Shown: positions 25,401 through 37,965, numbered from the stretch's first letter. The stretch is DNA of 64,000 bases from Apostichopus japonicus (GCF_037975245.1 NC_092564.1:23448484-23512483), one strand, 5' to 3'. Made by a program: numbers and translations. The notes: a model not told the origin generated them from the letters alone.

Positions 25401-28400
25401 AGATGAGATGTAACCTTAGATGAGACATAACCTCAGAAGTGATGAGACGTAACCTTAGATGAGATGTCACCTTAGATGAGATGAAACGTAACTTTAGATG
25501 AGATGTAACCTTATCCCAAAATAAGGCCAAAATATCTCATATTACAGTATGAGATATTTCTCATAATTAATTTGGCTCTGACATGATTTTAGGCTACATA
25601 AACAATAAGTATCTTTTGTAAACTACTCCATGTGCTACCCAGTGACAACACTTCAAAGAATTGCCCAAGAGATCTGGCAGCAGTCTAAGCATGTTGCCAA
25701 CAAGCACTACAACATCTCAACACATAGAAATGCATATGGGAGATAAAAAGGAAAATGCACACAACAAACAGGGGACCCAAAGCGCAACTTCTTTAGCGAT
25801 CAATGAAAAATGTTGGTTAAATTTATTTCTGGCACTACATCAAAGTTTCTCTGGCTGTTAAACAACCAATTGTTTTTCTCTTCTTTTGTTTTGTAAACTC
25901 ACCTCCTTTCTTGCTCTCTCTTCACCTCTTCTGAAGTAATCCTGAAGAATTCATCTGGTAAATGAAATCGTCGATTCCCTTCCACCGGTTTTAAAATTTT
26001 CAAGTCTCTCCAGAGAGTCGGTCTCATGGCTTCTCCGGATTCCAGACTAGTCTTACAGGAGATGAGTCTGTCCATGTCTTGTGCAAATTCTTCGGGAAGA
26101 ACCCAAAATAATTCCGTAGCATCTGCAGAGATGATTGACAGTTAAAAAGTTCCATTATCCATTTAGCAGCCATGATTTGCTACTCTAAATTAACTATAAT
26201 TAATGTTGTTTTTTTTGTCTTGGGTTGTAAAATTCTGCAGCCTAATTTGCATACATGATTACCATAAAAAGTCATGAAAGAAACAAATTTGCAATTAAAG
26301 TTCCATTATCAAGTAGCAGCCATGATTTGCTACTCTAATTAACTATGATTAATGTTGTTTGTTGTCTTGGGTTGTAAAATTCTGCAGCATATTTTGCATA
26401 AATGATTACCATAAAAAGTCATGAAATAAACAAATTTGCAATTAAAGTTCCATTATCAAGTAGCAGCCATGAGTTGCTACTCTAGTTAACTACAATTGAT
26501 GATGTGTTTTGTCATGAGTTCTAAAATTGGCATAAATGATTACCATAAAAAGTCATGAAAGAAGCAAATTTCCTTCCCAAGTCAATTACCACCTCAAAGT
26601 CCTCTTCTTCTTACATTTAGAGAAAATTATATTTTTTCTTGCCCAACACAATATCAATTTCAATATTCAGTAAAATAGTGAAACATCTATCCCAAATTTC
26701 CAGGCTTTTCTCATTCAGTTTGCTGCTTAAAGCTAGTTTGCAGAGATAGAGAAAGATATTGAAATTCATCTTATGTAAATTTCTATATCTGTCGTTATGA
26801 AATGACAATGAAATTTCCTTTTTTATTCATAGTCTCCTTGCTTGCTTAATAACCTATATAAGTACTTAGGGTTCCAAAATGATATGAAATTACCTCTTTC
26901 AAACAAAGCCACTAATTTGCATTTGTAATCAATATGACTACTAAATGACATGATCTTATGGGAAGCTCTACAATAGTTAAAAAGCATCATATATGTTGTC
27001 TGCTGCAAACCAAAGTTCTTTTTTTTTTCATATCTATCCCCACTTGCCTACTAATTGTCTGTTGGGAGGTCTTCCAAACGTCTCAGCTTCCACATTCATT
27101 ATTTTGAAAGGGCAAAGAAGATGTCACATGTTACAATGTTCATTATGTTTTTGTAGTGGAAGTAAGGGCATCAAATAGCTGAACCATGCCTGGCTTTTTT
27201 GGTCACTAAAATTTACATCTTGTGTTATACCTACTACAATCTTGCCATACTTGACCATTTAATGAAAGTCCAGGAATTGATTTCACGAATGATATAAAGG
27301 TTTGCAAACGAAACAAAACCTTACTTCAAATTTGTGGGACACAATATTTATATTAAACCTTATAACTTACTAAAGAGGAGCGACTACCACATGATTCGGC
27401 AAGATATCTCAGAAGGAAACGGTATCCGATTTTATCGGATAATTAAATAACTTGGTCAGAGTGACATAAAATAGCATTCCATCTCAAGAAGTGCAGTTTT
27501 GAAAAAATGCAAACTTTCAACTTTTACTCTGTGAGAGTACATCTCTTAAAGACTCAAAACATGAATAATTCCAACCTGGATATATAATGGATGTGTACTG
27601 CGGCCATACCTTGATGTGGAAGTTCCTTTTGTTGAAATCCTACTGCCTGGAGGAACTCTATGCCTCCTTTTAATGTAACCACCCTCTCTTGAAAGGCTTT
27701 GTTCCCTATCCGTATCTTACGATACTTATCTTCTCCAGGGTGATTGTAAATGTTGTCTACATACCTGAAAAAGTCAACATGGAATACTGGCTTCAACTGT
27801 TAAATTCAAACTCGTTGACATTACACTAATGAAGATTGTATGGTTTTTTTTTTAATTTTCATATCTTTTCGTTATGAATTTAAAGTGAGGTATAAAGTAA
27901 ACAGTTAAGGGTTTATGGAATTATGCTGTTAGATGAAATCAACAAGGTCAAACATTTGAATAATAATAAAACAAAAATTGATCAGAACCTGTCTGTAAAT
28001 GAGTTTCCAATTGTTTCAATGCGTGTGACACTGTGTTTGGCATTGTGCGTCATTGTTGCACATATCGTTGTGCATGTGAGTTGCGTCCTTGGTTGGAATA
28101 AGCCTGTATTCTGTTTGCTTCTGGTTTATACTAATTAATTGATTCACAGTAACGATACGATTGATGACGAGTGACGTATATTTGTTTTGTATAGGATTAA
28201 AATCAAAAGTTTCATGTAAGTTGTTTTTCCTTAAACCTCTTTGACGTAACGTATTATATATGTGTAATTTAAAAATGATTTTGTGTATGAAAGGTACAGT
28301 TTTATTTTACGTCACATAATCAAATGGGTTTAAAGATATTTGCATTGAGAAATCTGATCCATGATTATTAGTTTTTGTGTAAAGTTATGTATTCTTGTAG

Positions 28401-31400
28401 GTAATTGATTATTGTCATTATTGTTTATTAATAGTTCCATTATCCTTATTCGCGACCGTTTCTTATAATTGTGCATATTTACTTAGTCACCAGATAACAG
28501 ATCAGATTATCAGATTAACAGATAACCAGATCAAATCAAATCAGATTTGCAGAATGACCGTCTGCAACTGATTTTAAATATATACTTAATTCAACGATTT
28601 AATATCTGCATTGAGTGAATTTTTGGATGTGTGACCGACGAAAACAAAATCTCAGACTACGAGATTTACATTGTCAATGATATTTTAAAGGAATTGTCTG
28701 GTGGAAGATTTTGATACATTGTCCTTGTAGTTATTATTTTTCTCTTTCTAACCATGTAAAAATTGTCCCCATTCGACGTTTTCTTCTTGTAGAAATCTGG
28801 TTTTCAAATTCACCAGTTTCTCACCAAAAGTACTGTTTGTCCGAACACTTCAATATGGTGATTGACATAGTGCTTGCAAATAGGCAAAACAGGCAACTTG
28901 AAGTTAGCACTCCCATTTCCGCAGCAAATAAACTCTCACATGTAAGCACATGTGATTGCCTATTATATATAACTATAATTAAATAGAGGAATAAATTAAT
29001 CTGTATACAAACGCGGTTTTGTGGTGATTACTGTAGGTACTGTTCAGAGCGTGGGTTATGATGCAATCTGCATTAGCATAGCTGACGTCACGTTCTGTAC
29101 TGTTCAAGTCATATTTGAAATGTCTATCCTTAACGATTAAAAAATCTTTTCTCTGTCAAACGCAACATTAGCGTTCTCATACTTTGACAATATGTTTAGA
29201 AAATTATTTATCATTTTTGAAGGTAACTTCTTTGGGCCACCAGACAATCCTTTTAAAAGCACACATCTACTTACTTGCATAAGATATCTTTTCCAATTTT
29301 TAAAGCATCAAAGTCTCTGTTTATTGAGTTGATCATGGTACAAGTCCCTTGCAAAGGATCTGCTGAAACCAACTGAAAAGTAGAATTAGGAAAAAAAATT
29401 AAAAGTATGAATTTAGAGTACAAAATAAAACTTGATAGATCATTAAAATACACTGTTATAAGGCCAGGTTGGATGTCTGTAAACAGCAACACTTTTAATT
29501 TTTGAAAAAATGACCAAGTGCGAATCATCAACTGAAGTGGCTGGACTACTTAGTCTAATAAACAGACCATATTAGGTCATTTCCTCTTTGGCAACACAAA
29601 ACTCAATGTAAAGCATAAGACTTTTGGCCTCAAATTACATTTTTACAGTTTATTACATAATTTGTGAAGGACAAATGGTGTTGAATGTCATCTAAGGGAG
29701 TTCTGTAGTTTAAATGAAAGTTAAAATAATATGTTTCGGTTGAGTTATCAGAATTTACAAAACAATGGGTTAACATCAACACTTAGGCCAGCACTGATGA
29801 AGCCCACCTCAACATCTCTGAAGCCTTAAAGGAGCATTCTTAGCATATTTTAATGGTGAATATCTTCAAAAACCTCAAAAGCTGTGGAAACATTAATATA
29901 AATACTCAATTGCTTTTCTTTTTTCTTGAAACTATAGCATAATCAAGCCTAATATTCTGCCTACAGTTGAACATTTCAGGTCATTCTTGAGAAAGCAGTT
30001 TGCAACATTGGGCACCAGACTAGCAAGAACTGTGAAAGGTTATACATTATTGCAGTATCTGTTCTACACCCGCATATAGCACAAACCAATCATTAATTAT
30101 TAAGACACAACTTTACCAACCTAAACATCTATTCTGCATCATTGAGTCACTAATGGTGAACGAGTCGTAAGCATACTGTCCTAACCTTACAGTTACATTC
30201 AAAAATCAAGTCTTAGGTTTAGAGATTAGAACAAAAAGGAAATGCGATCCCTAATATAAAAGGAAGTATGTATTGAAAAAAAAAGTGTTCTCAAACTGAG
30301 AGAGGGGGATGGAGAGACCTCTGATTATGTGAGGACTTTTTCCGTTATGTAAATCGACATGTAAGATGTCTGTATTTTAAGGGTGATTCATAGAATGTCA
30401 ACAGTAGATAATGGGATGATATCACAGAATGATATGTGTTATGACAATATACTGACAAACTGTGATCCCAATCAACAAACACCTAGTGAGGGTCACTCAT
30501 ACCTGAAATGGAAGAAACACATCTTCCTGCTTCAGTGTGCAAAATTCTACATAACGGTGGAAGGAATAGATGGTCATATATTTACCCGGAATGTACCTCT
30601 TCATGTCTCGGAATAAACCCCAATCAATTTAAAATTCACACATTGTGGTACAGTAAGTTTAAGACCTTTTTCACAGTATTTTCCGGGACCCCCAATTTAA
30701 ATTGGTCCTAACTGTTTCATTTTTGTCAGAGCATACACAAAATAGAGGATTATTACTTATCCTTAGCCCCTGTCCAGGGAATAATTTATCTTTTACCTCA
30801 TCACAAAATACCATGCAGTATGGTGAAGTGTAACTACGTATAGCAATTTTTGTACACAGGAGCACATAGTATTTTCAAAAAGAGACATAGGTACAGAGCC
30901 TCCAAAACTGCTACAAAAAATTACTCCCTGTTGCCTTGGCAACCGTTGTCTCCTTCCGACAACGTAGTGGCGCCCTTTCACTATACACTTGTTACACACA
31001 AGGAATAACCACTAATAAGATGGTTCATGGTTCGTTACCATTCGCTTTTAAATTTAATTTACTCACAGTTGCAAAACAAACTTCCATGTGAGCAGTCAAT
31101 TCGCTCTGAGAGGCGGTGGTTGAACAGAGAGGACACTGGTAGAAGACACCAGCTACAGAGATGGGGGCATCCTGGTCCGAAAAGGTAGGAGTTGGTGGAG
31201 GCTGCTACAAAAACAGAAAATCAGTTGTAATGAAACAGTTGTTAAATTATTAACTATTTCATTTGCAAGAATTAGGTCACTTGATGTGTATAGACAGTTA
31301 AATCATGTGTTGCTAAGATGTTAACTGTCATGTCACAACAGACATTTAAAAACATGGAGACCCACATGTGTTACTTTTCTTTTTCCTTACCAGTTTAATC

Positions 31401-34400
31401 ATGCATTTTTATATTAAAATATAGCACCCCTGGAGGAAACATGTGAAAGTGCTTCATAAAATGTTTTTATCTTTTGTATAAGAATTTCTCCATTCTTAAG
31501 CTTCATATTTATAGATCCTTTTTCTTTTCATGGGGTTGGGTGGAGGGAGGGGAATAATTGATATCTGTCTGTGGAGAGAATAGTGAAATGAGCAAAACCT
31601 ACTTGATGCAAAGGTCATAAGTCAAGGTCAAAGGTCAAGAGCAAAGGTCAAGTTAAGGTCTGGTCAACTAAATGACATTTCTTAAAATACGTCCTCATTA
31701 TTTAGTTTCATAGGTTTAACATTCTTGCAGTATTCTGACTCCCTGGGGTAGAATCTCAATAGAAGACAATAGGGCAGAAGACAATGGGTAGAAGACAATA
31801 GCCTTCCGTTGCTCCACTCATGGTTTCCACCTTGATGTTTGGACAAAGATTTCTTGGATATAAAATTGAAAAAGGATAGTTCAGATGAAAGAAGACATAC
31901 TAAGCAACCTGGTGAAATTTCAAGCCATTCCTACGTTGCATTTCTGAGATATAGATAGATTTGAAGTGAAGCAAACAAGCCATTGTTTCACACTGACTGC
32001 AAAATGTTTGTTTTTCTTTACTTTTTTTTTTCACTATATAGCTTGAACCTTGGATTACACAAGGTTCCATCTATGCTTCAGGGGATGTGAAGTTATCAAT
32101 ACTCAATGACTGTAGTGTATCCACAGGGGCGTATCCAGGGGGGGCGCAACAGGCGCGCGCCCCCCCTATTGGCCGTCACCAAAAAAAAAAAAGTTTAGCA
32201 AAAAAAAAAAAAAAAAAAAATTGATGACGACCTTTATGTGAGATGTCGGTGATCGCTCAACCCCCCCCCCCCTCCCGTATGCTTTATTTTTTGTTTGCCA
32301 AAAAAAGGTTCTGGCGAAGTTCGGCGGCATAATAGTTTTAGAAACATAGATGGTAATTGTGTTTGTATTATCACTATAAACACTAAATGACATGCCAGCC
32401 ATACTAAATTGTGCATTTTGTGTCCATATTTACTGGAAATGTTGCTTATTATTAAGGTCGAAAAATGGATCACATATGGCCATGGGCGGCGATCCTGGGT
32501 GGAGGGGGGATATATCCCCCCATGAAAATGGGTGGAGGGGATGTAATGCACCATATCCCCGCCCCCCACCAAATGCCAGGGATAAGAATATTTTCATGCC
32601 TACATTTATGCATCTTCGTTAATGTACGACTCTTTTTTAGCTTCATTTCTCGCCTACCATAAACGCAGTGCGATCTTTTCAAATAAAGCGTCTTTATAAA
32701 GCAAAAATAGTTGACTGTAGGCTTCATTGGCCCTATAACAACAAAATGTATTATTGCGCCCACGGTATTGATATAGTTCATATATGCACCCTCATAGTAT
32801 TCATATAGGCCCTATAGTAGGCCTACACACGTACATGTTCCCTCGAACAGCTGAGAATCTCATGTAACCAGGGTAATGCTTAATACACGTTTCACCTGGA
32901 TGCCCTAGCAATCGGTACCTAGGAATGTAACTATGTGTAATTGTGTATTGCATGTGTATAGGCCTATAATAGCCTGCATGAGGCCATTTTCTTCATCGAA
33001 TAATATAACAGAGCTCTCGAACATTCTAACGTTGCGCCTGAAACAAGATTGGAAAGGGCAATTTTCCCAAAATAACACCCGAAATTTAAAAAAAAAAGTA
33101 TTTTGGATCCTGATTATGAGATATTTCGGACATGACATCCCTATTTTAAAGTTGGGTATATGCCGCTTGGAAACCTCGGGAAGTGCCGTTTCCGGCCATC
33201 TAGAGGGTTTGTTAATCCCAAAATTTTCTTGTACGCTTCGCGCCAACTCATGGTGGCGCTACGCTTAGATAGTCAACAAGGTCATATCCCCCCCCCCCCC
33301 CACTCGGAAGTACGGATCGCCGCCCATGCATATGACACCATTTTGCATTTCAGCCCTTCTTTGAAAGCAAAAATTGTACACCCCTCCCCTTAGACCCATC
33401 ACCCAGGACGGCGATCATTCATGCCTGGCGCCCCCCCTATTGGAAAATCCTGGATACGCCCCTGTATCCATATGATGTTGATGCCTTCCAAATTTGAAGA
33501 TAATTGGACGAAGATATGAAATAATTTAAACAACCTAACACACATTTGTGTATCTTTGTCATCACACCTGTTTGCTTCACTTTCGGTACTCTACATGTCA
33601 ACTTACAACCAAAAACGATACTTAGGAATTGCATGCAAATTTCACAAGGATGCTTAGAATATGTTCTGCTTTCACTGATTAAAAGTAATCTGCATTAGAC
33701 TCTTAAAGAAAATAGCCATCGGTTTCCTCACATATGACCTTCAACCCTGATTGTTATGTAAAGGGTAAAAAGGGGTTGGGGTTCAAGAAAGCAGGTATGT
33801 GAATACCCTTTCCAATATAGCAATTTCAAATATGCTAAAAGTCTAGAAATAATGTTTACCTGATTCTGGACATGTGATTTCTGTTCACTGGTGGCAGCTG
33901 CTGCCTGTGCCTCATTTGTGGCCTCTTGCTTCACTGCGGAGCGATAAAAGAAGTAAAACAAGATGGAGGTAACATTTGACACATGTGCATGATCACTTTT
34001 AATATATTTTTAATATATGTAAGGTATTACTTAATGGCAATCTCCTGTTTCAGTAATTTTCACGCTTATAACAAAGAATGCACCTAAAAAAATGTCTTAG
34101 TTACCGTAAGAAAAAGAAAGAATGAGAGTATAGGCAGCAACGTGGACACTCTTGGAAAACTCTTCACAATTGAGTAATTGCACACATTTACAGTGCTATT
34201 TAAGGGTTGTTCAAATTCACGATGCATGCTTCATGGCACATAGCATTGATGTAACAAATAAAAACAGTCAGTGACTGAAATTTGATGATTCAATCTTATT
34301 TCTGGAACTACCTTGGGATTTCAGGACAGTGAAGTTCCGTTTTGGTTTCGACGACTGTTGTTTTTGATCGAATCTTTCCAGTGCTTTCTGGCCAGCTTGT

Positions 34401-35928
34401 TGCGAGCTCTGTGATGGATTAGCTCTCACAGGGGCAGCTGAAGGGCCACTCTCTGGTCTACAAAAATATATCAAAAAAGATGCCTGTTAGTCCTGTAGTT
34501 TGTGCTAGCTAAACAGGATTACCATATTCCGTGCATTGGAAAGTGGGACACTGTATTCTGGAAGAGGGGTTCAAAGAATTGAGATTTTAACAGGGCCTAT
34601 GTACCAAATGGTGGCATATAATATCACATAATATTTTTGAACATCACAGAGATATTTTAGAAAACCCGGACAATTAAATTTGCAGACAGGACAGTATGAT
34701 TCCATTTCCAATACTGGACAATCATAATTAATCGGGACGTATGGTAACCCTAGTGCTGGAGAGATTAACAATGTAATATTAATTGAATGCATTCACAAGG
34801 CTTGAAACACACAAGGTTATTGTACATGATACATCTTCATTGTGTGTCAAAACATGTTGTAAATAGGCCTTGGTTTGTGTGTATAGTCATGTGCTGTTGA
34901 TTGTCACAGTAGGGATAATTGAGAATATAGTGTTTTATAAATGGTTCTTTCCATTGGCTGGGGGGGGGGGGGAGGGGTGGGTAGTTAACTCAGTGGCGTA
35001 GCTTAAAACGACATGTATTTTCCAACATATACCTCAATGAGATCAAAATTTCTAGCAAATGGAGAAAAAAAACAAGTAGAACAATTTAAATAACAACTGT
35101 CTTATTGCAGGCACTCCATTTTGGGGTTGTTAGCTGCTTGAATTTCTTTTTCATTATAAAAGTGTAAAATTTAATCCATACTAGAAATCGAACAGCTTCA
35201 GGAATAATGAAAAACAAATCAGCTAATAAATTTGGGTAAAGTACCTCAGGCCTAGACCTGAAATGTGCAGCATGGCTTAGCTCAATGCACCTCTTTTATT
35301 GAAAATATTAGTAGCTGCAAGCATTTCCCAAATTACTCTAAGAAGCAGTTATGCAAATACCAGCACTCTCTATTTGTTTTGTACATTTTGTTTTTCTTTC
35401 TTACTTTGCTCTGTTATTTTCTATCTTTCTTTAGGGTTACTAGCTTTGATAAACATTTTATGTTTTTTTCTAGTATCCTGTATTTACCATTACTGCACTG
35501 TTTTTGTATGTCTATATGTATATGCGAAATATATTACCTGAACTGAACTTGGGAAATGGGGTGTTTCTGTTCTTCACTTGGTTTCAAAACAACTTTGTTC
35601 GCCATGTCTGCACTGCAGTGATGTCGAAAGTTAGGCCTACAGGACACAAGCATTGTGCCCCTCCTAAAATTGTTGATAATCACCTAACTCGGAATTCCTG
35701 GCCAGCCTGAAGGTCTAACTTAAAGTTAAATTATGCGCTTGCCTAACGACAATAAGGCTAGGCCTAGGCCTATTGGCATAACTGTTAGTGTTGGGCTAAC
35801 GTCCTAACGTAATGCTAAAAACAATTACTCTACATTTTCCTCTCTTCTTGCAAACTATGACCTGCACCGGCTTTCTTGAATCGACTCTCAACTTTCTTCT
35901 TCTCGATGAACTGTCCAAGTTTCTTCAT
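19440..35928 (-). CDS. UBXN6: UBX domain-containing protein 6 (UBXD1), p97/VCP cofactor, ten coding exons
   Basis: Exons on the minus strand: 35928-35834, 34457-34312, 33933-33860, 31201-31067, 29372-29275, 27764-27610, 26122-25903, 24475-24345, 23537-23392 and 19568-19440 (stop TAA). All junctions are GT-AG and keep frame, giving 442 residues, essentially the length of vertebrate UBXN6. The start MKKLGQFIEKKK matches the family N terminus. A VIM-like helix (ALERFDQKQ, ~57-65) lies in exon 2. Exon 4 has a possible zinc finger (C128, C131, H143, C147). A PUB domain (~155-240) includes YVDNIYNHPGEDKYRKI. A UBX domain follows (~334-415) and lacks the canonical FPR loop, as is known for this protein. 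The C terminus LKPELL also matches the family. Known role: p97/VCP adaptor in endolysosomal sorting and ER-associated degradation. The POMGNT2-like gene lies divergently about 2.1 kb upstream. No frameshift is seen. Confidence 0.96.
19740..22860. repeat. ~3.1 kb minisatellite, 26-bp unit, in the last UBXN6 intron
   Basis: More than 100 copies of a 26-bp unit (core GGGGGCTGATGACAGATATG followed by ACTACA). There is larger-scale duplication: a variant block containing GACTGCAGCACTGCAGAGG occurs near 19859 and 20574, and a block containing GACAACAGGGGCTGATGATA occurs near 20169 and 20949, a higher-order period of about 720-780 bp. The middle (21300-22560) is the most homogeneous. The unit is not a multiple of three, so the open frames here are artefacts. 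Confidence 0.95.
24980..25520. repeat. Degenerate ~20-bp tandem repeat in UBXN6 intron 7
   Basis: Repeats of TAACCTTAGATGAGATGAGA with many length variants over about 540 bp, between exons 7 and 8. Confidence 0.88.
26145..26560. repeat. Three tandem copies of a ~150-bp segment in UBXN6 intron 6
   Basis: TTCCATTATC begins copies near 26150, 26301 and 26448. Each continues through AGCAGCCATGA and GCTACTCTA to ATGATTACCATAAAAAGTCA. The last copy is shortened. The array begins about 20 bp upstream of exon 7 on the minus strand. Confidence 0.85.
31612..31665 (+). promoter_or_regulatory. Cluster of AGGTCA nuclear-receptor half-sites in UBXN6 intron 3
   Basis: AAGGTCA or a near match occurs about five times in 50 bp, including the direct repeat AGGTCAAAGGTCA, a DR1 arrangement. 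DR1 elements are bound by HNF4 and RXR heterodimers. It may equally be a short tandem repeat without function. Confidence 0.35.
32124..33464. mobile_element. Outer TIR DNA element (CAGGGGCGTATCCAGG ends), UBXN6 intron 3
   Basis: Left end CAGGGGCGTATCCAGG, right end CCTGGATACGCCCCTG: a perfect 16-bp inverted repeat. TATCCA flanks both sides (32118-32123 and 33465-33470), a 6-bp target duplication. Much of its interior is the second element at 32481-33328. Poly-A and poly-C runs lie near 32180-32270. No transposase is recognisable, so it is non-autonomous. Confidence 0.85.
32481..33328. mobile_element. Nested hAT-like element (CATGGGCGGCGATCC ends)
   Basis: Left CATGGGCGGCGATCC and right GGATCGCCGCCCATG form a perfect 15-bp TIR. 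It is flanked by CATATGGC (32473-32480) and CATATGAC (33329-33336), an 8-bp duplication with one mismatch, as produced by hAT transposases. The right subterminal part (about 33165-33275) is the shared module described in the findings. It lies inside the element at 32124-33464. Confidence 0.8.
34458..35833. other. UBXN6 intron 1, no gene seen
   Basis: Contains a poly-G run near 34962 followed by CAGTGGCGTAGC near 34995, a probable truncated DNA-transposon end. The hydrophobic open frames at 35265-35546 have no recognisable domain. Confidence 0.6.
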
Positions 35929-36218
35929 AATGACAGAATTATTCTGCCGACAAGATTAAAACTAAATTTCGCTTGCGACAAAAAGACAAGTCTGAAGTAT
36001 GGTTCAAGTTAAGAGTTGACAGGCAGACAGCACAGAAATTGTAGCAGACGGTCAAAGAGTGTAATCGCGAAAAAGGTACCTGCTCATATGGGGTAATGGG
36101 TAAAGCAATTTGGAGGGTGTAAGTAAATTGTTCGACATTCATTTTGGGTAAGAACGCCCATAATCTTTCTTTGGTGGCTCACGACTATACGATCCGTGGA
36201 GCTTGGCAGGCTACTATA

Positions 36219-36405
36219 CAGGGGCGTCGGAAGCTATTTGGGATTGGTAAGGCAGATCAGAATGTGGCCATCTATCATAATTATCGGGGGGGGGGGCGTT
36301 TGGTACTACGCTACGCGCCACCATGGTTGGCGCGTAGCGTAATGGAGAAAATTTTGCAAAAATGCCTCCCAGATTGCAGGAAATGGCACTTCCCGAGCTT
36401 GAAAA
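36219..36405 (-). mobile_element. Truncated end of a CAGGGGCG-type DNA element
   Basis: It begins CAGGGGCGTCGGAAGC, has a poly-G run near 36290, then the shared subterminal module in minus orientation (36305-36400). I find no matching opposite end, so it is truncated. Confidence 0.65.
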
Positions 36406-36601
36406 CAAGACCTGCCAGAGTAGTCACATTTAGCCTACTGGCCGTCATCATTATTGAAAATTATTGAAAAATATACCTCCCAGATTATTTTTTGCCATTT
36501 TTTTTTTCTTAGTCCTAGCCTACTTTCTTTTCTTCTTTTTGTTCTTTTTTTTTGTCGCCCTGAGTATTGGTCCGGCGTTCGCCGGACCTGCCGTACTGCT
36601 C

Positions 36602-36676
36602 ACTGGAGCTTAGGAGGTTACGTGGTGACTTGATTCAGGTTTTCAAGATTGTGTATGGTTTTGACAATTTATCCTT
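36602..36676 (+). pseudogene. Short CR1/L2-type LINE fragment
   Basis: These 75 bp are nearly identical to 37146-37221 and encode the LRRLRGDL region of the same LINE family. Probably a local partial duplication. Confidence 0.7.
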
Positions 36677-36972
36677 GAAATACCTATAAAGTCGATCCAG
36701 GAGTTTTTTCTATACAATTTATATAACGGCGTTGGGGGAGGGGGACAGAGCCTATTAAAACAGACATTTTCTAGACACGGTTTTTGGGGGAGGCAAATAT
36801 TTGGAGGCCTAGCACCCCTAAGGGTAGGAGAGTACGCCATTGATGCCTATTAAAATTAAGTAAAGTGTATATGCTCATAGGGTTATCATACATAAAGAGG
36901 TAATAGGGTTTTAGGTATGATCAACTTAGAGGAACTTTAGTTATCTGAAAGAGGACATATATTCTGTTGTTA

Positions 36973-37320
36973 GGCTTTGCAGTTGGTTAGGCCTCATCTG
37001 GAGTATGCTGTGCAGGCTTGGAACGTATACTTTGCCATGGATAAGTAAGTACTCGAGAAGGTCCAGAGGAAAGCTACTAGGATGATTAGTTTCTTAAAGT
37101 GTGTTCCTTATTATAGGCGGTTACAGCTGCTGAATCTCACCACACTGGAGCTTAGGAGGTTACGTGGTGACTTGATTCAGGTTTTCAAGATTGTGTATGG
37201 TTTTGACAATTTATCCTTCACTGATGCTGTTTCATGTTTGCTAATATTGTTTTACCAGAGGTCATTGTCTTAAACTCCAGAACTTACAAAGTTGTATTAA
37301 TTCGGCTTAACTTGTGCACC
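36973..37320 (+). pseudogene. CR1/L2-type LINE fragment (same family as 11455-12050)
   Basis: It begins GGCTTTGCAGTTGGTTAGGC, the same truncation point as the copy at 11455. It encodes VPYYRRLQLLNLTTLELRRL with several stops and small deletions, and ends before the tail. It is not functional. Confidence 0.82.
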
Positions 37321-37325
37321 GTTAG

Positions 37326-37730
37326 AATGAAGTGAACAATTTAACATTTCGCAGAAAAATGTTGAATTAACGAGATCTCATAAGTTGCCCATTCAACATT
37401 TTGCAGAAATTTGTTCAATTACTCAGTTGGAATGAAGTGAACAATTGAAAAATTTGGAGAGAAATGTTGAATTTACGAGATCTAATAAGTTGTCAATTTA
37501 ACAGTTTACAGAAAATTGTTGAATTGACGACATATTATGGGTGGTCAATTCAACATTTTGCAGAAAATTGTTCGATTACTCAGTTGGAAGGAAGTGAAAA
37601 ATTGAACATTTTTCAGAAAGCTGTTGAATTGACGAGATCTGATAAGTTGTCGAGTAAACATTTTGCAGAAATATTTTCAATTGCTCAGTTAAAGCAACTG
37701 AGCAATTTAACAATTTTTTGATTTTTGATA
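37326..37730. repeat. 52-53-bp tandem repeat upstream of the POMGNT2-like gene
   Basis: The core AACATTTTGCAGAAAATTGT begins near 37343, 37395, 37448, 37500, 37552, 37605, 37657 and (degenerate) 37709. Units carrying GAGATCT and ACTCAGTTGGAA partly alternate, giving a ~105-bp higher-order pattern. The 85-codon open frame across it is a repeat artefact. Confidence 0.85.
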
Positions 37731-37965
37731 AGATATTATCCTGTTATATAAACAATTTATTGAAAAATGTCGACTTATTAGTGCAAAGTTTTATTATGTT
37801 GATGGCACTTTTAAGCTTCCGTAACAATCGCCACCTTGGTAAATGGCTAAACCGAGTTATTTGTATTCATGCTTGACTAAACTCTGAAACGGGGCACTAT
37901 AGCTGTCGGTCAATGCAGGGTAGCCTATCGTTTATAACTATATGGCCATGTTTTAATTCATGTGT

